64,000 nucleotides of DNA. Origin: Taklimakanibacter lacteus. Lineage in GTDB: Bacteria > Pseudomonadota > Alphaproteobacteria > Rhizobiales > Aestuariivirgaceae. Below, piece after piece: positions 17,827 to 27,285 of the stretch. Positions within the stretch are counted from its first letter, which is position 1; each line of letters opens with the position of its first letter. The position numbers and the translations under genes were made by a program. The notes under the pieces are model-generated. The model was given only the letters and a program-made list of their open reading frames with translations, did no database searches and was not told the DNA's origin. The DNA is taken from assembly GCA_003576695.1 (NCBI GenBank), contig QOZQ01000002.1:186001-250000 (forward strand), read 5' to 3'.

Positions 17827-18930
17827 ATGGCGGGCGCAGACCTTAAGACGGCTTCGTTGTCGCTTCAATCCGTCTCCCGGCATTTCGGTCCGATCAGGGC
17901 CGTCGACGGTATCGATCTCGATATCGGCCAGGATGAATTTTTCTCGCTTCTCGGGCCGTCGGGCTCCGGCAAGACGACTTTGCTCAGGATCATCGCCGGG
18001 CTCGAGCGCCCGTCGGCGGGCCGCGTCCGGGTCGCGGGCCAGGATGTGACCGAGCTGCCGCCCTATAAGCGGCGCATCGGCATGGTGTTCCAGAATTTCC
18101 TGCTCTTCCCGCACAAGACCGTGGCCGAGAACATCGTCTTTCCGCTGCGCATGCAGAATGTGGCGCGGGCTGCGCGCGATGAAAGGCTGCGCTGGGCGAT
18201 GAAGCTCCTGCGCCTGGAGGGGCTCGCGGCGCGCTATCCCAATGAGCTGTCGGGCGGCCAGCAGCAGCGCGTGTCGCTGGCCCGTGGCCTCATTGCCAGG
18301 CCCGCCATGCTGCTGCTCGACGAGCCGCTGGCCAATCTCGACCGCGAATTGCGCGCCGAGATGGAGGTCGAGATCCGCCGGTACCAGAAAGAGCTCAACA
18401 TCCCCTTCGTCTATGTCACTCACAATCAGGAGGAGGCATTGACGATGAGCGACCGCATCGCGGTGATGCGGGGCGGCGTGTTCGAGCAGGTGGGGCCGCG
18501 CGATGATGTCTACCGTCGGCCGAAGACCGAATTCGTCGCCACCTTTGTCGGCCAGTCCAATCGGCTGAGCGGCTTCGTCGAGACCGTGAAGAACGGCGCC
18601 GTGGCCTTCGCCTGGCAGGGCCACACGCTGCATGTGCCGCATCAGGGTGACATCGCCGCCGGCGACAAGGCGCAGTTCCTCATCAAATATGAAGATATCG
18701 AAGTTGCGGGTGCCGCCGGCAAAGGCCGGAGCGATCATCGCAGCGGCAACAGCCTTGAAGGCAGGCTCCGCGACATCATCTTCAAGGGCCAGACCGCGAA
18801 TTACATTGTGAGTCTGGCGAATGGCGCCGAGCTCATCGCCAGCGCCTCGTCGCGCGACCACAAGGTCGGCATTGGCGAAGCCGTATCGCTGCGCTGGCCG
18901 GAAACCTCCGGCATGTGTTTCAGGTCATGA
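17827..18930 (+). CDS. PotA-like ABC transporter ATP-binding protein
   Basis: A 367-residue ATPase for the PotD-like importer. Walker A GPSGSGKT (43-50), Q-loop region MVFQNFLLFPH, signature LSGGQQQRVSLARG and Walker B MLLLDEPLANLD are all intact, followed by a C-terminal TOBE-like regulatory domain from about residue 240. The 55-base gap after the potD-like gene has no recognisable terminator. The stop overlaps the next permease start (ATGA). Confidence 0.92.
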   Translation: MAGADLKTASLSLQSVSRHFGPIRAVDGIDLDIGQDEFFSLLGPSGSGKTTLLRIIAGLERPSAGRVRVAGQDVTELPPYKRRIGMVFQNFLLFPHKTVAENIVFPLRMQNVARAARDERLRWAMKLLRLEGLAARYPNELSGGQQQRVSLARGLIARPAMLLLDEPLANLDRELRAEMEVEIRRYQKELNIPFVYVTHNQEEALTMSDRIAVMRGGVFEQVGPRDDVYRRPKTEFVATFVGQSNRLSGFVETVKNGAVAFAWQGHTLHVPHQGDIAAGDKAQFLIKYEDIEVAGAAGKGRSDHRSGNSLEGRLRDIIFKGQTANYIVSLANGAELIASASSRDHKVGIGEAVSLRWPETSGMCFRS

Positions 18931-19787
18931 AGCGCTTCCCGCCTTTGCTGCTGCTCGCCGGACCCGGCATCCTGTTCATCCTGGTGACGCTGATCCTGCC
19001 GCTCGCCGCCATCTTCATGTTCAGCTTCTGGCGCACCGAGAGCTACGAGCTCTATGCCGACTGGAATCTCGACAATTACCGCACGCTCATGCGCGAGCCC
19101 GCTTACCTGGTCTTTCTCCTGCGCTCAGGCCTGGGCGCTCTCGCCACCTCGCTGATCTGCCTCATCTATGCCTGGCCGGTCGCCTATTTCATCGCCCGCC
19201 ATGGCGGACGCTATCGCCTGCTGCTCGTTCTCCTGCTGGCGGCGCCCTTCTTCACCGGCGTCATTCTCAGGATCGCGGCGCTCCAGGGCATATTGGGACC
19301 GGGCGGCCTCATCAACATGGCGCTCGGCATTTTGGGTTTCCAGCCGATCGCTGCCCTGATGTACACCCAGACGGCCGCCACCATCGGCCATGTCTATCTC
19401 TTCATCCCCTTCATGGTGACGGCGATCTATCTGTCGCTGGTCAATTTCAACTTCGATCTGCTCGAAACGGCGAAGGTCAATGGCGCAGGCCCTCTGCGCG
19501 CCTTCATCGAGGTGACCTGGCCGCTGAACTGGATCGGCACTGCCATTGGCATCGTGCTGGTCTTCATTCCCTGCCTCGCTTCGGCAGTGACGCCGCGCTT
19601 CCTCGGTGGACCGCGGGCCACGTCCTTCGGCATGAGCCTCGGCCAGCAATTCGGCGAGACCGGCACCTGGGCGCTGGGCTCGGCCATGGGTGTCGTGCTG
19701 TTCCTGGCCTCGCTCGCCGTCCTGGCGCTGATGGGCCTTACCGTCAATCTCAAGCGCAGCGGCTTCACCGGCATGGGGACGAGATGA
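18927..19787 (+). CDS. PotB-like ABC transporter permease
   Basis: A 286-residue permease with about six membrane segments. The binding-protein-dependent transport motif appears around ETAKVNGAGPLRAFIEVTWPL (EAA loop), which contacts the ATPase. Start ATG 18927 overlaps the ATPase stop by four bases; the methionine four codons upstream lies within the ATPase gene. Confidence 0.9.
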   Translation: MKRFPPLLLLAGPGILFILVTLILPLAAIFMFSFWRTESYELYADWNLDNYRTLMREPAYLVFLLRSGLGALATSLICLIYAWPVAYFIARHGGRYRLLLVLLLAAPFFTGVILRIAALQGILGPGGLINMALGILGFQPIAALMYTQTAATIGHVYLFIPFMVTAIYLSLVNFNFDLLETAKVNGAGPLRAFIEVTWPLNWIGTAIGIVLVFIPCLASAVTPRFLGGPRATSFGMSLGQQFGETGTWALGSAMGVVLFLASLAVLALMGLTVNLKRSGFTGMGTR

Positions 19788-20605
19788 CGTCGGTCGGCGA
19801 TCGCGCCGAAGCCTGGCGCCGCAGGGCGATGAGCCTGCTGCTCTGGCTGCTCTATATATTCCTCTATGCGCCGATCCTCTATGTCATCTATGCGTCCTTC
19901 TCCGTGGACATCGTCTGGCCCTTCCCGCCGTCCTTCACCACGGACGCCTATGCTGAATTGTTCGACAATGCGCTTTATGCCGATGCACTCGCCAACAGCC
20001 TGCTGATCGGATTGGGCAGCGGCGCCGTCTCGACGCTATTGGCGACGGCCGGCGTCATTGGCGTGCTGCGCTATCCATCGCGCCATCGCGGTCTGATCCT
20101 GATCGCTTTCCTGGCGCCGCTCTTCGTGGCGGAACTCCTGATCGGCATTTCATCGCTCGCCTTCAATGCGCGGCTTCTGGGCCTGCCCGGCAATCTTTTC
20201 TCCGCCATTGCCGCCAATGCGGTCGAAGGCACGGCCTTCGCCTTCCTCATCATCCTGGCGCAGCTGGTTCGCTATGACTGGCAGATGGATGATGCGGCGA
20301 TGGTGTTCGGCGCCGCGCCGGTGCGCTGCTTCTGGGAAGTCACCTTGCCGACCATCTGGCCGAGCCTCCTGGGCGCCTTCCTGATCAGCTTCATCCTCGC
20401 GTTCAACAATCTCGAAATCTCCTTCTACAATCTGGGCGCCATCCCGACCTTGCCCTCGGTGGCCTGGGGATCCTTGCGCTTCGGCCTGGGGCCTGAGCTC
20501 TTCGCTCTGGCCGCGCTGACCAATGGCCTCGTCTTTGTCCTTTTCGCCGTCATGTATGTCTTGATGCGCACCGGAATCGTCAGATTCGGCTATCGCGGCG
20601 GCTGA
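19784..20605 (+). CDS. PotC-like ABC transporter permease
   Basis: A 273-residue second permease with six hydrophobic segments and an EAA loop (DDAAMVFGAAPVRCFWEVTLP, cited by VFGAAPVRCFWEV). It starts at ATG 19784, overlapping the PotB-like stop (ATGA), and completes the potDABC-like importer. The 69 bases after it, up to the transglycosylase gene, show no clear terminator. Confidence 0.9.
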   Translation: MTSVGDRAEAWRRRAMSLLLWLLYIFLYAPILYVIYASFSVDIVWPFPPSFTTDAYAELFDNALYADALANSLLIGLGSGAVSTLLATAGVIGVLRYPSRHRGLILIAFLAPLFVAELLIGISSLAFNARLLGLPGNLFSAIAANAVEGTAFAFLIILAQLVRYDWQMDDAAMVFGAAPVRCFWEVTLPTIWPSLLGAFLISFILAFNNLEISFYNLGAIPTLPSVAWGSLRFGLGPELFALAALTNGLVFVLFAVMYVLMRTGIVRFGYRGG

Positions 20606-20674
20606 TTTCAAGCCGCTTGCCGCCCCGGCCGGTTCTTTGTAAGGGGGGCAAACGGTATTCCCGAGAGAGGGGCA

Positions 20675-21115
20675 GTGTCCTTGAGCAGAGCCATCGGCCT
20701 TTGCGCCGCCATCTTGTTGAGCCTGAGCCTTATCGGCCCGGCGCATGCCGAGCCGTCGGACGAGGTATTGGCGGCGATCTCGCAATACTCCGCGGAGTAT
20801 GGCGTTCCTGAATCCTTGGTGCACCGCGTCGTCAAGCGTGAGAGCAAGTACAATCCGCGGGCCGCTCATCGTGGCAATTTCGGCCTCATGCAGATCAAGC
20901 TCGCGACCGCGCGCACCATGGGTTATCGCGGCGGCGCCAAGGGCTTGCTCGATGCCGACACCAATCTGAAATATGGCGTGAAATATCTGGCCGGCGCCTA
21001 TCTGGTGGCCGGCGGCAATGAGAAGAAGGCGCTGCGCTATTATGTGAGCGGCTATTATTATGCCGCCAAGCGCAAGGGGCTGCTCGAAGAGACGGGCCTG
21101 AAGCCGAAGCGCTGA
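20675..21115 (+). CDS. Small lytic transglycosylase (SLT domain)
   Basis: A 146-residue exported protein: signal peptide SRAIGLCAAILLSLSLIGPAHA, then a compact SLT fold. The catalytic Glu56 lies in KRESKYNPRA and the conserved GNFGLMQIK follows. Such proteins cut peptidoglycan between MurNAc and GlcNAc. This one lacks any extra domain and is at the short end of the family. GTG 20675 is preceded by GAGAGGGG; TTG 20681 is an alternative. It may be transcribed with matB, which begins 24 bases after its stop. Confidence 0.85.
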   Translation: MSLSRAIGLCAAILLSLSLIGPAHAEPSDEVLAAISQYSAEYGVPESLVHRVVKRESKYNPRAAHRGNFGLMQIKLATARTMGYRGGAKGLLDADTNLKYGVKYLAGAYLVAGGNEKKALRYYVSGYYYAAKRKGLLEETGLKPKR

Positions 21116-21139
21116 ACACGACAACGAGCGACCATCGTA

Positions 21140-22648
21140 ATGTCCGGGAGTCTCTATTCCGTTTTCGCCGCGCAGGCGGCCGCCGATCGTTCGAAGACTT
21201 TCATCGAGCGGCCTGACGGCTCGCGCATCACCTATGGCGATGTCGACAAGGACACGGCGCGCATCGCCAACATACTGAGCGGCATGGGCGTGGCGCCCGG
21301 TGATCGCATCGCCATCCAGGTCGACAAGAGCGCCGAGGCCCTGCTGCTCTATCTCGCCTGCCTGAGACTGGGTGCCGTCTATATCCCCTTCAACACGGCC
21401 TATACGCTGGCCGAGCTGCGCTACCTCGTCGCCGATGCGGAGCCGAGGCTCTTCGTCTGCCGGCCGGATCGCGCCGCCGAAATGGCCGAGTTGGGCATCC
21501 AGCATCTGCGCACGCTGGGTGTTGCGGGCGACGGCACGCTGCTCGAAGGGCTTGCGCGGGCGGAGACATCCTTCGCCGATCATCCCTGCGCTAATGACGA
21601 TCTGGCGGCGATCCTCTATACGTCGGGGACCACCGGGCGGTCCAAGGGCGCCATGCTGAGCCACGGCAATCTCAGGTCCAATGCCGAGGTGCTGAAGGAT
21701 TTCTGGCGGTTCACCGCCGATGACCGGCTGCTTCATGCGCTGCCGATCTTCCACACCCATGGTCTCTTCGTGGCGACGAATATCGTGGCGGTGGCGGGTG
21801 CCTCGATGCTGTTTCTGCCCTCTTTCGACATCGAGGAGATTCTGCGGCTGCTGCCGCATGCCAGCGTGATGATGGGCGTGCCGACCTTCTATACGCGCCT
21901 CCTGGCGCAGCCCGGCTTCACCGCCGATGTGGTGAAGAACATCCGGCTCTTCATTTCGGGCTCGGCCCCCCTGGCCGCGACGACGCATCGCGAATTCGAA
22001 GCCCGCACCGGCCATGCCATTCTCGAGCGCTATGGCATGACCGAGACCAACATGAACACCTCCAACCCTTATGAGGGCGAACGCCTGCCGGGCAGTGTCG
22101 GCCTGCCCTTGCCGGGCACGTCCATCCGCATCGCCGATCCGTCAACGGGCGCGGAAGTTCCGCCAGGCGAGGTCGGCCAGATCGAGATCAAGGGCCCCAA
22201 TGTGTTCAAGGGCTATTGGCGCGCGCCCGAAAAGACGAAGGCCGAGTTCCGCGCCGATGGCTATTTCATGTCGGGCGATCTCGGCTTCAGGGACGACAGG
22301 GGCTATGTCCACATCGTCGGGCGCAACAAGGATCTCATCATCTCGGGCGGCTTCAATGTCTATCCGGCCGAGGTCGAGGCGGTGATCGACGAAATCGAGG
22401 GCGTTGCGCAATGCGCCGTCATCGGCGCGCCGCATCCCGATTTCGGCGAGGCTGTCATCGCGGTGGTGGTGGCGAAGCCGGGGACTCAATTGGATGAAGG
22501 CGGGATCACCGCAACGGTGGCTGAGCGGCTCGCCAACTACAAGCGGCCGAAACGCATCATCATCGTCCCGGAATTGCCGCTCAACACCATGGGCAAAGTG
22601 CAGAAGAACATCCTGCGCGAGCGTCACCGCACGGTCTTTCAGGGTTGA
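21140..22648 (+). CDS. matB: Malonyl-CoA synthetase
   Basis: A 502-residue AMP-forming acyl-CoA ligase. The sequence matches what I know of rhizobial MatB closely: ILYTSGTTGRSKGAML (AMP-binding P-loop), HALPIFHTHGLFVATN, RYGMTETNMNTSNPYEG, and NTMGKVQKNILR with the C-terminal catalytic Lys. It converts malonate and CoA (or methylmalonate) to the CoA thioester in the cytoplasm. The usual companions, malonyl-CoA decarboxylase (matA), the carrier matC and the regulator matR, are absent here. Confidence 0.9.
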   Translation: MSGSLYSVFAAQAAADRSKTFIERPDGSRITYGDVDKDTARIANILSGMGVAPGDRIAIQVDKSAEALLLYLACLRLGAVYIPFNTAYTLAELRYLVADAEPRLFVCRPDRAAEMAELGIQHLRTLGVAGDGTLLEGLARAETSFADHPCANDDLAAILYTSGTTGRSKGAMLSHGNLRSNAEVLKDFWRFTADDRLLHALPIFHTHGLFVATNIVAVAGASMLFLPSFDIEEILRLLPHASVMMGVPTFYTRLLAQPGFTADVVKNIRLFISGSAPLAATTHREFEARTGHAILERYGMTETNMNTSNPYEGERLPGSVGLPLPGTSIRIADPSTGAEVPPGEVGQIEIKGPNVFKGYWRAPEKTKAEFRADGYFMSGDLGFRDDRGYVHIVGRNKDLIISGGFNVYPAEVEAVIDEIEGVAQCAVIGAPHPDFGEAVIAVVVAKPGTQLDEGGITATVAERLANYKRPKRIIIVPELPLNTMGKVQKNILRERHRTVFQG

Positions 22649-22704
22649 TTCTTTCAGCATGGTCGCTCTATCCTGATGGCGATCGCTTCTAAAATCATCA
22701 CACT

Positions 22705-23427
22705 CTAATGCAGGCCGCCGATACCGAGATAACGCTCGATGACCTGCGACTCTCGTGCGACTTCATCCGGTGTGCCCATCCAGGCGATACGACCGCGCTC
22801 GAGGATGATGACATGGTCGGCGAAGTCGAGTGCGCTCCTGATGCGCTGCTCGACCAGGATGATCGTCATGTCGCCGGACCGCGCCAGCGTGACGAAGGCG
22901 GCCATCAGCTCCTCGCAGATGATGGGGGCCAGGCCTTCGAGAGGCTCGTCCAGCAGCAGGACGGTCGGGCGGCCGAGAATGGAGCGGGCGGTCGACAGCA
23001 TCTGCTGCTCGCCGCCGGAAAGCCGCGCGCCGAGATGCGACCGGCGCTCGCCGAGGCGCGGGAACATCCGGTAAGCCTCCGCAAGGGCGCTTCGCGGCCG
23101 CCCCTTGAGGCCGACGAAGAGATTTTCCTCGACCGTGAGCGTCGGAAACACCCAGCGCGCCTGTGGAACATAGCCGAGGCCCTTATGAGCGCGCGCCGCC
23201 GTCGCCATGCCGGTAATGTCCTCGCCGTTCAGGTGAATGGCGCCGTCGAGGCGCCGTGTCTGGCCGGCCAGTGACGCGAGCAAGGTCGTCTTGCCCATGC
23301 CATTGCGGCCGAGCACGGCTAGCCGGGCGCCGGCGGGAAGTGAGAAGGACACATCCTCCAGTACCCTTGTGGGGCCGTAGCCGGCGCTCAGTTTCCTGAC
23401 CTCAATGGGCGCGGCGGACATTGGCAT
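22705..23427 (-). CDS. livF: Liv-type ABC transporter ATP-binding protein (LivF-like)
   Basis: A 240-residue ATPase, last gene of the second Liv importer. Walker A is GRNGMGKT (40-47), the signature is LSGGEQQMLSTAR and Walker B is TVLLLDEPLEGLAP. The start is ATG 23427 or ATG 23421; both lie within the 3' end of livG, so translation is coupled. It converges on matB with a 56-base gap in which no clear terminator hairpin was seen. Confidence 0.92.
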   Translation of the reverse strand: MPMSAAPIEVRKLSAGYGPTRVLEDVSFSLPAGARLAVLGRNGMGKTTLLASLAGQTRRLDGAIHLNGEDITGMATAARAHKGLGYVPQARWVFPTLTVEENLFVGLKGRPRSALAEAYRMFPRLGERRSHLGARLSGGEQQMLSTARSILGRPTVLLLDEPLEGLAPIICEELMAAFVTLARSGDMTIILVEQRIRSALDFADHVIILERGRIAWMGTPDEVARESQVIERYLGIGGLH

Positions 23428-24166
23428 AGCTCCCGAGATAGGCCTCGCGCACGCGCTGGTCGCGCGTCACCGCTTGTGGCGGACCGTCGAAAATGATGGC
23501 ACCGGCCGCCAGGACCACCACGCGGCGCGCGAAGCGGAAGACGAGATCCATATCATGCTCGATCATCAACACCGCAAGGTCAGCCGGCAAGTCGGCAAGG
23601 GCGGCTTCGATGCGGCCGGTGTCGCTCTGCGGCACGCCTGCCGCCGGCTCGTCGAGCAGCAGCACCTTGGGTCGAAGCGCCAGTGCCAGCGCGATCTCGA
23701 GCAGACGCTGCTGGCCGTAAGCGATCTCGCGCACCTTGCGATGGGCCACGGTGCCGAGGCCAAGCGTTGAAAGCAGAATGCCGATCTCGCGCATCACTTG
23801 CGGCATGGCGCGATAGCTGCCGGCGAGGCGATGGGTCTTGCCGTCACGCTCGAGGATCGCCAGCGCCAGATGCTCCTCCGCCGTCATGTCCTGGAAAAGC
23901 CTGGTCACCTGGAAGGAGCGCACCAGGCCGCGGTGCGCGCGCTCGGCGGGGCCGCTATGCGTGACGCTCGCCCCGCCAATCAGGACATCGCCCGAATCGG
24001 ACCTCAGATTGCCGGTAACGAGATTGACGAAGGTCGTCTTGCCGGCGCCGTTCGGCCCGATGAGCGCCACCCGGTCGCCGGGCTCAAGGCGCAAGGAAAC
24101 ATCATCGATCACCTTCAGCCCGCCAAAGGCCTTCTGCAGATTTCTCGCCTCCAGGATGGGGCTCAT
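23402..24166 (-). CDS. livG: Liv-type ABC transporter ATP-binding protein (LivG-like)
   Basis: A 254-residue ATPase with Walker A GPNGAGKT (37-44), VRSFQVTRLFQDMTAEE, and Walker B VLLLDEPAAGVPQ. The signature region reads REIAYGQQRLLEIAL, with the ABC motif LSGGQ degenerated to IAYGQ as in many LivG proteins. The start ATG 24166 overlaps the livM stop (ATGA); the longer open frame upstream lies inside livM. Confidence 0.92.
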   Translation of the reverse strand: MSPILEARNLQKAFGGLKVIDDVSLRLEPGDRVALIGPNGAGKTTFVNLVTGNLRSDSGDVLIGGASVTHSGPAERAHRGLVRSFQVTRLFQDMTAEEHLALAILERDGKTHRLAGSYRAMPQVMREIGILLSTLGLGTVAHRKVREIAYGQQRLLEIALALALRPKVLLLDEPAAGVPQSDTGRIEAALADLPADLAVLMIEHDMDLVFRFARRVVVLAAGAIIFDGPPQAVTRDQRVREAYLGSYANVRRAH

Positions 24167-25137
24167 GCGGTCCCCCGGCGGCGTGCGAGATAGTCGCTGA
24201 TCGATCCATAGAGACCCTTGGGCGCGAAGAGCACGATCGCGACCAGAAGGGCGCCCACCATGGTCAGCCAGTGGAAGGGACTGGCGGCGGAGACGAAATC
24301 GGCGAACAGCATGAAGAGAACGGTGCCGGTCAGCGCGCCGTAAAGTGATCCCGTGCCGCCGAGCACCAGCATGACCAGCGCTTCGGCCGACAAAGTGAAG
24401 GACAGGCTGTCGAGACCGACCACCTGGGTCGAGATGGCATTGAGCGCACCCCCGGCGCCCGCCACGGCACCCGAAATGACATACATCTTCGCCAGGGCCC
24501 GATAGGGCGATGCGCCCATGGAGCGGATGCGCAAGGGATCTTCCTTTATCCCGCGGCACAGCATGCCGAAGGGTGAGCGCGCCAGGATACGCAGCAGGAC
24601 GAAGACGACAAGCAGGAGCGCGACGCCGAAACCAAAAGCGGTGCGGCCCCACAGATCGAAGGCGAAGAGGCCGAGCAAGGGGCTTGGCGAAATTCCGGAC
24701 AGGCCGTCGCTGCCGCCGGTCCAGGAGGAGAGCTTGTTGGCGAGCTCATGGAAGAGATAGACCGTCGCGATCGAAAGCACGAGCTGCGGCAGCCCGGTGG
24801 CGCGCAGAATCACGAGCCCGCAGACGAGGCCGGCAGCAGCACCGGCGGTGATGCCGGCCAATGTCATCAGAAGCGGATCGCTGATCGCAAAATGCGCCGC
24901 CGCGACGCCGGCCGCGTAGCTCCCCGCACCATAGAGTGCAGCATGACCGAGCGTCGCGATGCCACAATAGCCGGTGACGAGATCGAGCGACAGAACGAGA
25001 AGCGCCAGCGCGATGATGCGCGTGAGGAGTGCCAGATTGTCGGGGAACAGCAGAAAGCCAATGCCGGCGGCGGCGAGAATGACCGCAATACCGACAAGAT
25101 CCGTCGATACCCGCCTTGTCGATTGGCCGGCCCGCAT
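24163..25137 (-). CDS. livM: Liv-type ABC transporter permease (LivM-like)
   Basis: A 324-residue permease. Hallmarks are LDLVTGYCGIATLGHAALYG (about 50-69), LRATGLPQLVLSIA, the coupling loop RGIKEDPLRIRSMG and GGTGSLYGALTGTVLF. The start ATG 25137 shares one base with the livH stop. It is part of the run binding protein-livH-livM-livG-livF. Confidence 0.92.
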   Translation of the reverse strand: MRAGQSTRRVSTDLVGIAVILAAAGIGFLLFPDNLALLTRIIALALLVLSLDLVTGYCGIATLGHAALYGAGSYAAGVAAAHFAISDPLLMTLAGITAGAAAGLVCGLVILRATGLPQLVLSIATVYLFHELANKLSSWTGGSDGLSGISPSPLLGLFAFDLWGRTAFGFGVALLLVVFVLLRILARSPFGMLCRGIKEDPLRIRSMGASPYRALAKMYVISGAVAGAGGALNAISTQVVGLDSLSFTLSAEALVMLVLGGTGSLYGALTGTVLFMLFADFVSAASPFHWLTMVGALLVAIVLFAPKGLYGSISDYLARRRGTA

Positions 25138-26000
25138 CAGGCCCTTCTCCCCAGGAGCCCGCGCGGAAACAGGCAGATGATCACGATCACCGACAGATAG
25201 AAGAAGAACTCGCCGAATTCCGGCAACCAATAGCGTCCGGCGGTGTCGATGCTGCCGAGGAGAAGGCAGGCGACAAGCGCTCCCGGTATCGAGCCGGCGC
25301 CGCCGACGGATACGACGACCAGGAAGGTGACCATGTAGCGCAGCGCATAATAAGGCTCGACGGGCAGCAATTCGGCGCCGACCACGCCGCCAAGTGCGGC
25401 GAGGCCGACCGCGACGGCGAAGCTTGCCGCATAGATGATCTCGGTTCTGACCCCGAGCGCCGCCGCCATGCTGGCATTGTCGACGGAGGCGCGCAATTTG
25501 ATCCCGAAGGCCGTCTTCTCGATCAGGAACCACAGCAGCGCCGCCACCGCAAGGCCGCACAGTATGGCGAAGATGCGATGCGTGGCGATCGAGCGGAAGC
25601 CGAGATCGAGCGCGCCCCGCAATTCACCTGGCAGGGGAATGGTCTTGAGCGTCGGTCCGAAGACATAGTTGGCGATGCCGATGATCATGAAGGTGATACC
25701 GATGGTCATCAGCACCTGCGTCAGTTCCGGCGCGCCATAGATGCGCCGGTAGAGCAGTCTTTCGATCGGGATGGCGATGGCGATCGTGCCGAAGACGGCC
25801 AACAAAATGGCGGCGGCATAGCCGATGCCCAGCATCTGCGTCGCATAGGAGGCTATATAGCCGCCGATCATGGCGAAGGCGCCATGCGCGAGATTGACCA
25901 CGCGCATGAGGCCCATCGTCACCGACAGGCCGATCGAGATGACGAACAGCACCATGCCATAGGCCAGCGCGTCGACGGCGACGCTGAGAGCGCTCTGCAT
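25137..26000 (-). CDS. livH: Liv-type ABC transporter permease (LivH-like)
   Basis: A 287-residue permease with the LivH N-terminus VDALAYGMVLFVISIGLSVTMG (cited by ALAYGMVLFVISIG), the loop RASVDNASMAAALGVRTE and the C-terminal GGAGSIPGALVACLLLG. It starts 10 bases after the binding-protein stop, so it belongs to the same transcript. No repeat separates the two, unlike at several other binding-protein junctions here. Confidence 0.92.
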   Translation of the reverse strand: MQSALSVAVDALAYGMVLFVISIGLSVTMGLMRVVNLAHGAFAMIGGYIASYATQMLGIGYAAAILLAVFGTIAIAIPIERLLYRRIYGAPELTQVLMTIGITFMIIGIANYVFGPTLKTIPLPGELRGALDLGFRSIATHRIFAILCGLAVAALLWFLIEKTAFGIKLRASVDNASMAAALGVRTEIIYAASFAVAVGLAALGGVVGAELLPVEPYYALRYMVTFLVVVSVGGAGSIPGALVACLLLGSIDTAGRYWLPEFGEFFFYLSVIVIICLFPRGLLGRRA

Positions 26001-26010
26001 CTCTGTTTTT

Positions 26011-27183
26011 CTATTTGGCGGCCGCGAGCCCCGGATCGCCCTGCTTCTCGAAAGTGCGCAGCTCCTTGTTGATGTAGCTGCCGTCTTCCGCCTTGCTCAC
26101 CTCGCGCAGATAGATGTTCTGCGTGATGTGCCGGCTCTCGGCATCGATCGAGACCGGTCCACGCGGGCTTGCCCAGGACAGACCCTTGACCGCGTCGACC
26201 GCCTTTTGCGCATCGGCTTCGCCGCCGGTCGCCTCGATCATCTTGTAGATGACATGCATTCCGTCAAAGGCGCCGACGGACGGGAAGGAGAGCTCGGCCG
26301 GGTTGCCGATCGCCTTGCGCGCGGCCGCGACGAAAGCCGTGTTCTCGGACGAATCATGGGCGATCGAATAGTGGAAGGTGGTGCGCAAGCCGAGTGCTGC
26401 ATCGCCGAGCGCCGGGAGATCCGACTCCTGCGTAAGATCGCCCGGCGCATAGAACTTGATACCCGCCTTGTTCAGGCCATTCTCGTTGTAGGCCTTCACG
26501 AAGCCGAGCGTCGGTGGACCGGAGGGCAGGAACACGAACAGGCCCTCGGCGCCCGAATCCTTGATCCGCTGCATGATCGGCGAGAAGTCATTCGTCGCCA
26601 TCGGGAGACGCAGCTGCTCGACGATGGTGCCGCCGGCTTTCTCGAAGCCGGCCTGGAAGGCCTTCTCCGCGTCATGGCCGGGCGCATAGTCGCTGACCAC
26701 CGTGATGATCTTGCGGGTGCCGTCTTCGAAAGCGACCTGCGCCGTCGGCGTCACGGTCTGCCAGATGGTGAAGGAGGTGCGCACCACCAGCGGGCTCTTG
26801 GTCACGATGGCAGAGGTAGCGGCATTCATGATCACCATCGGCACATTGGCCTGCTCGAGCAGCGGCGCTGCCGCCATGGCGTCGGGCGTGAAATAGAAGC
26901 CGGCCAGATATTGCACGCCTTCCTTGACCACAAGCTCCTGGGCCAGCGCCTTGGATTGCGCCGGGTCCGCCTTCGGCACGTCGCGATAGATGATCTCGAC
27001 CGTGTCGTCGCCGATCGCCGTGCCGTGCATCGCCATATAGGCGTCGATGCCGGCCTTGAAATTCTTGCCCTGCAGGGCGAACGGGCCGGAAAACGGTCCG
27101 ATGACGCCGATCTTGACGGTGTCGGCGAGCGCCGCACCCTGAAAAGCTGCGGCCGCCAGAACGGCCAGAACCAGGCGCTTCAT
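26011..27183 (-). CDS. Liv-type ABC transporter substrate-binding protein
   Basis: A 390-residue Peripla_BP_6 protein. The signal peptide is MKRLVLAVLAAAAFQGAALA; the mature protein begins DTVKIGVIGPFSGPFALQG. ATG 27183 has GGAGGG five bases upstream, better than the GTG-like starts further out. The operon lies just downstream of pcaB on the same strand. Related binding proteins in Rhodopseudomonas-type bacteria bind aromatic acids, so protocatechuate or hydroxybenzoate is a reasonable guess, not shown. Confidence 0.9.
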   Translation of the reverse strand: MKRLVLAVLAAAAFQGAALADTVKIGVIGPFSGPFALQGKNFKAGIDAYMAMHGTAIGDDTVEIIYRDVPKADPAQSKALAQELVVKEGVQYLAGFYFTPDAMAAAPLLEQANVPMVIMNAATSAIVTKSPLVVRTSFTIWQTVTPTAQVAFEDGTRKIITVVSDYAPGHDAEKAFQAGFEKAGGTIVEQLRLPMATNDFSPIMQRIKDSGAEGLFVFLPSGPPTLGFVKAYNENGLNKAGIKFYAPGDLTQESDLPALGDAALGLRTTFHYSIAHDSSENTAFVAAARKAIGNPAELSFPSVGAFDGMHVIYKMIEATGGEADAQKAVDAVKGLSWASPRGPVSIDAESRHITQNIYLREVSKAEDGSYINKELRTFEKQGDPGLAAAK

Positions 27184-27285
27184 GTCAACCCTCCCATGTG
27201 TTTGATCGGCTCTTTGCATGGCCTGAATGATGCCGAATCTGCCATGCCGTTCGATCTTGCAAAAATGAAATCAACAGGGCCTCCC

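Noticed and set aside
20150-22015. Long minus-strand open frame of about 620 codons
   Set aside because: It runs antisense across the PotC-like, transglycosylase and matB genes and has the low-complexity Arg/Gly/His-rich composition of a shadow frame.
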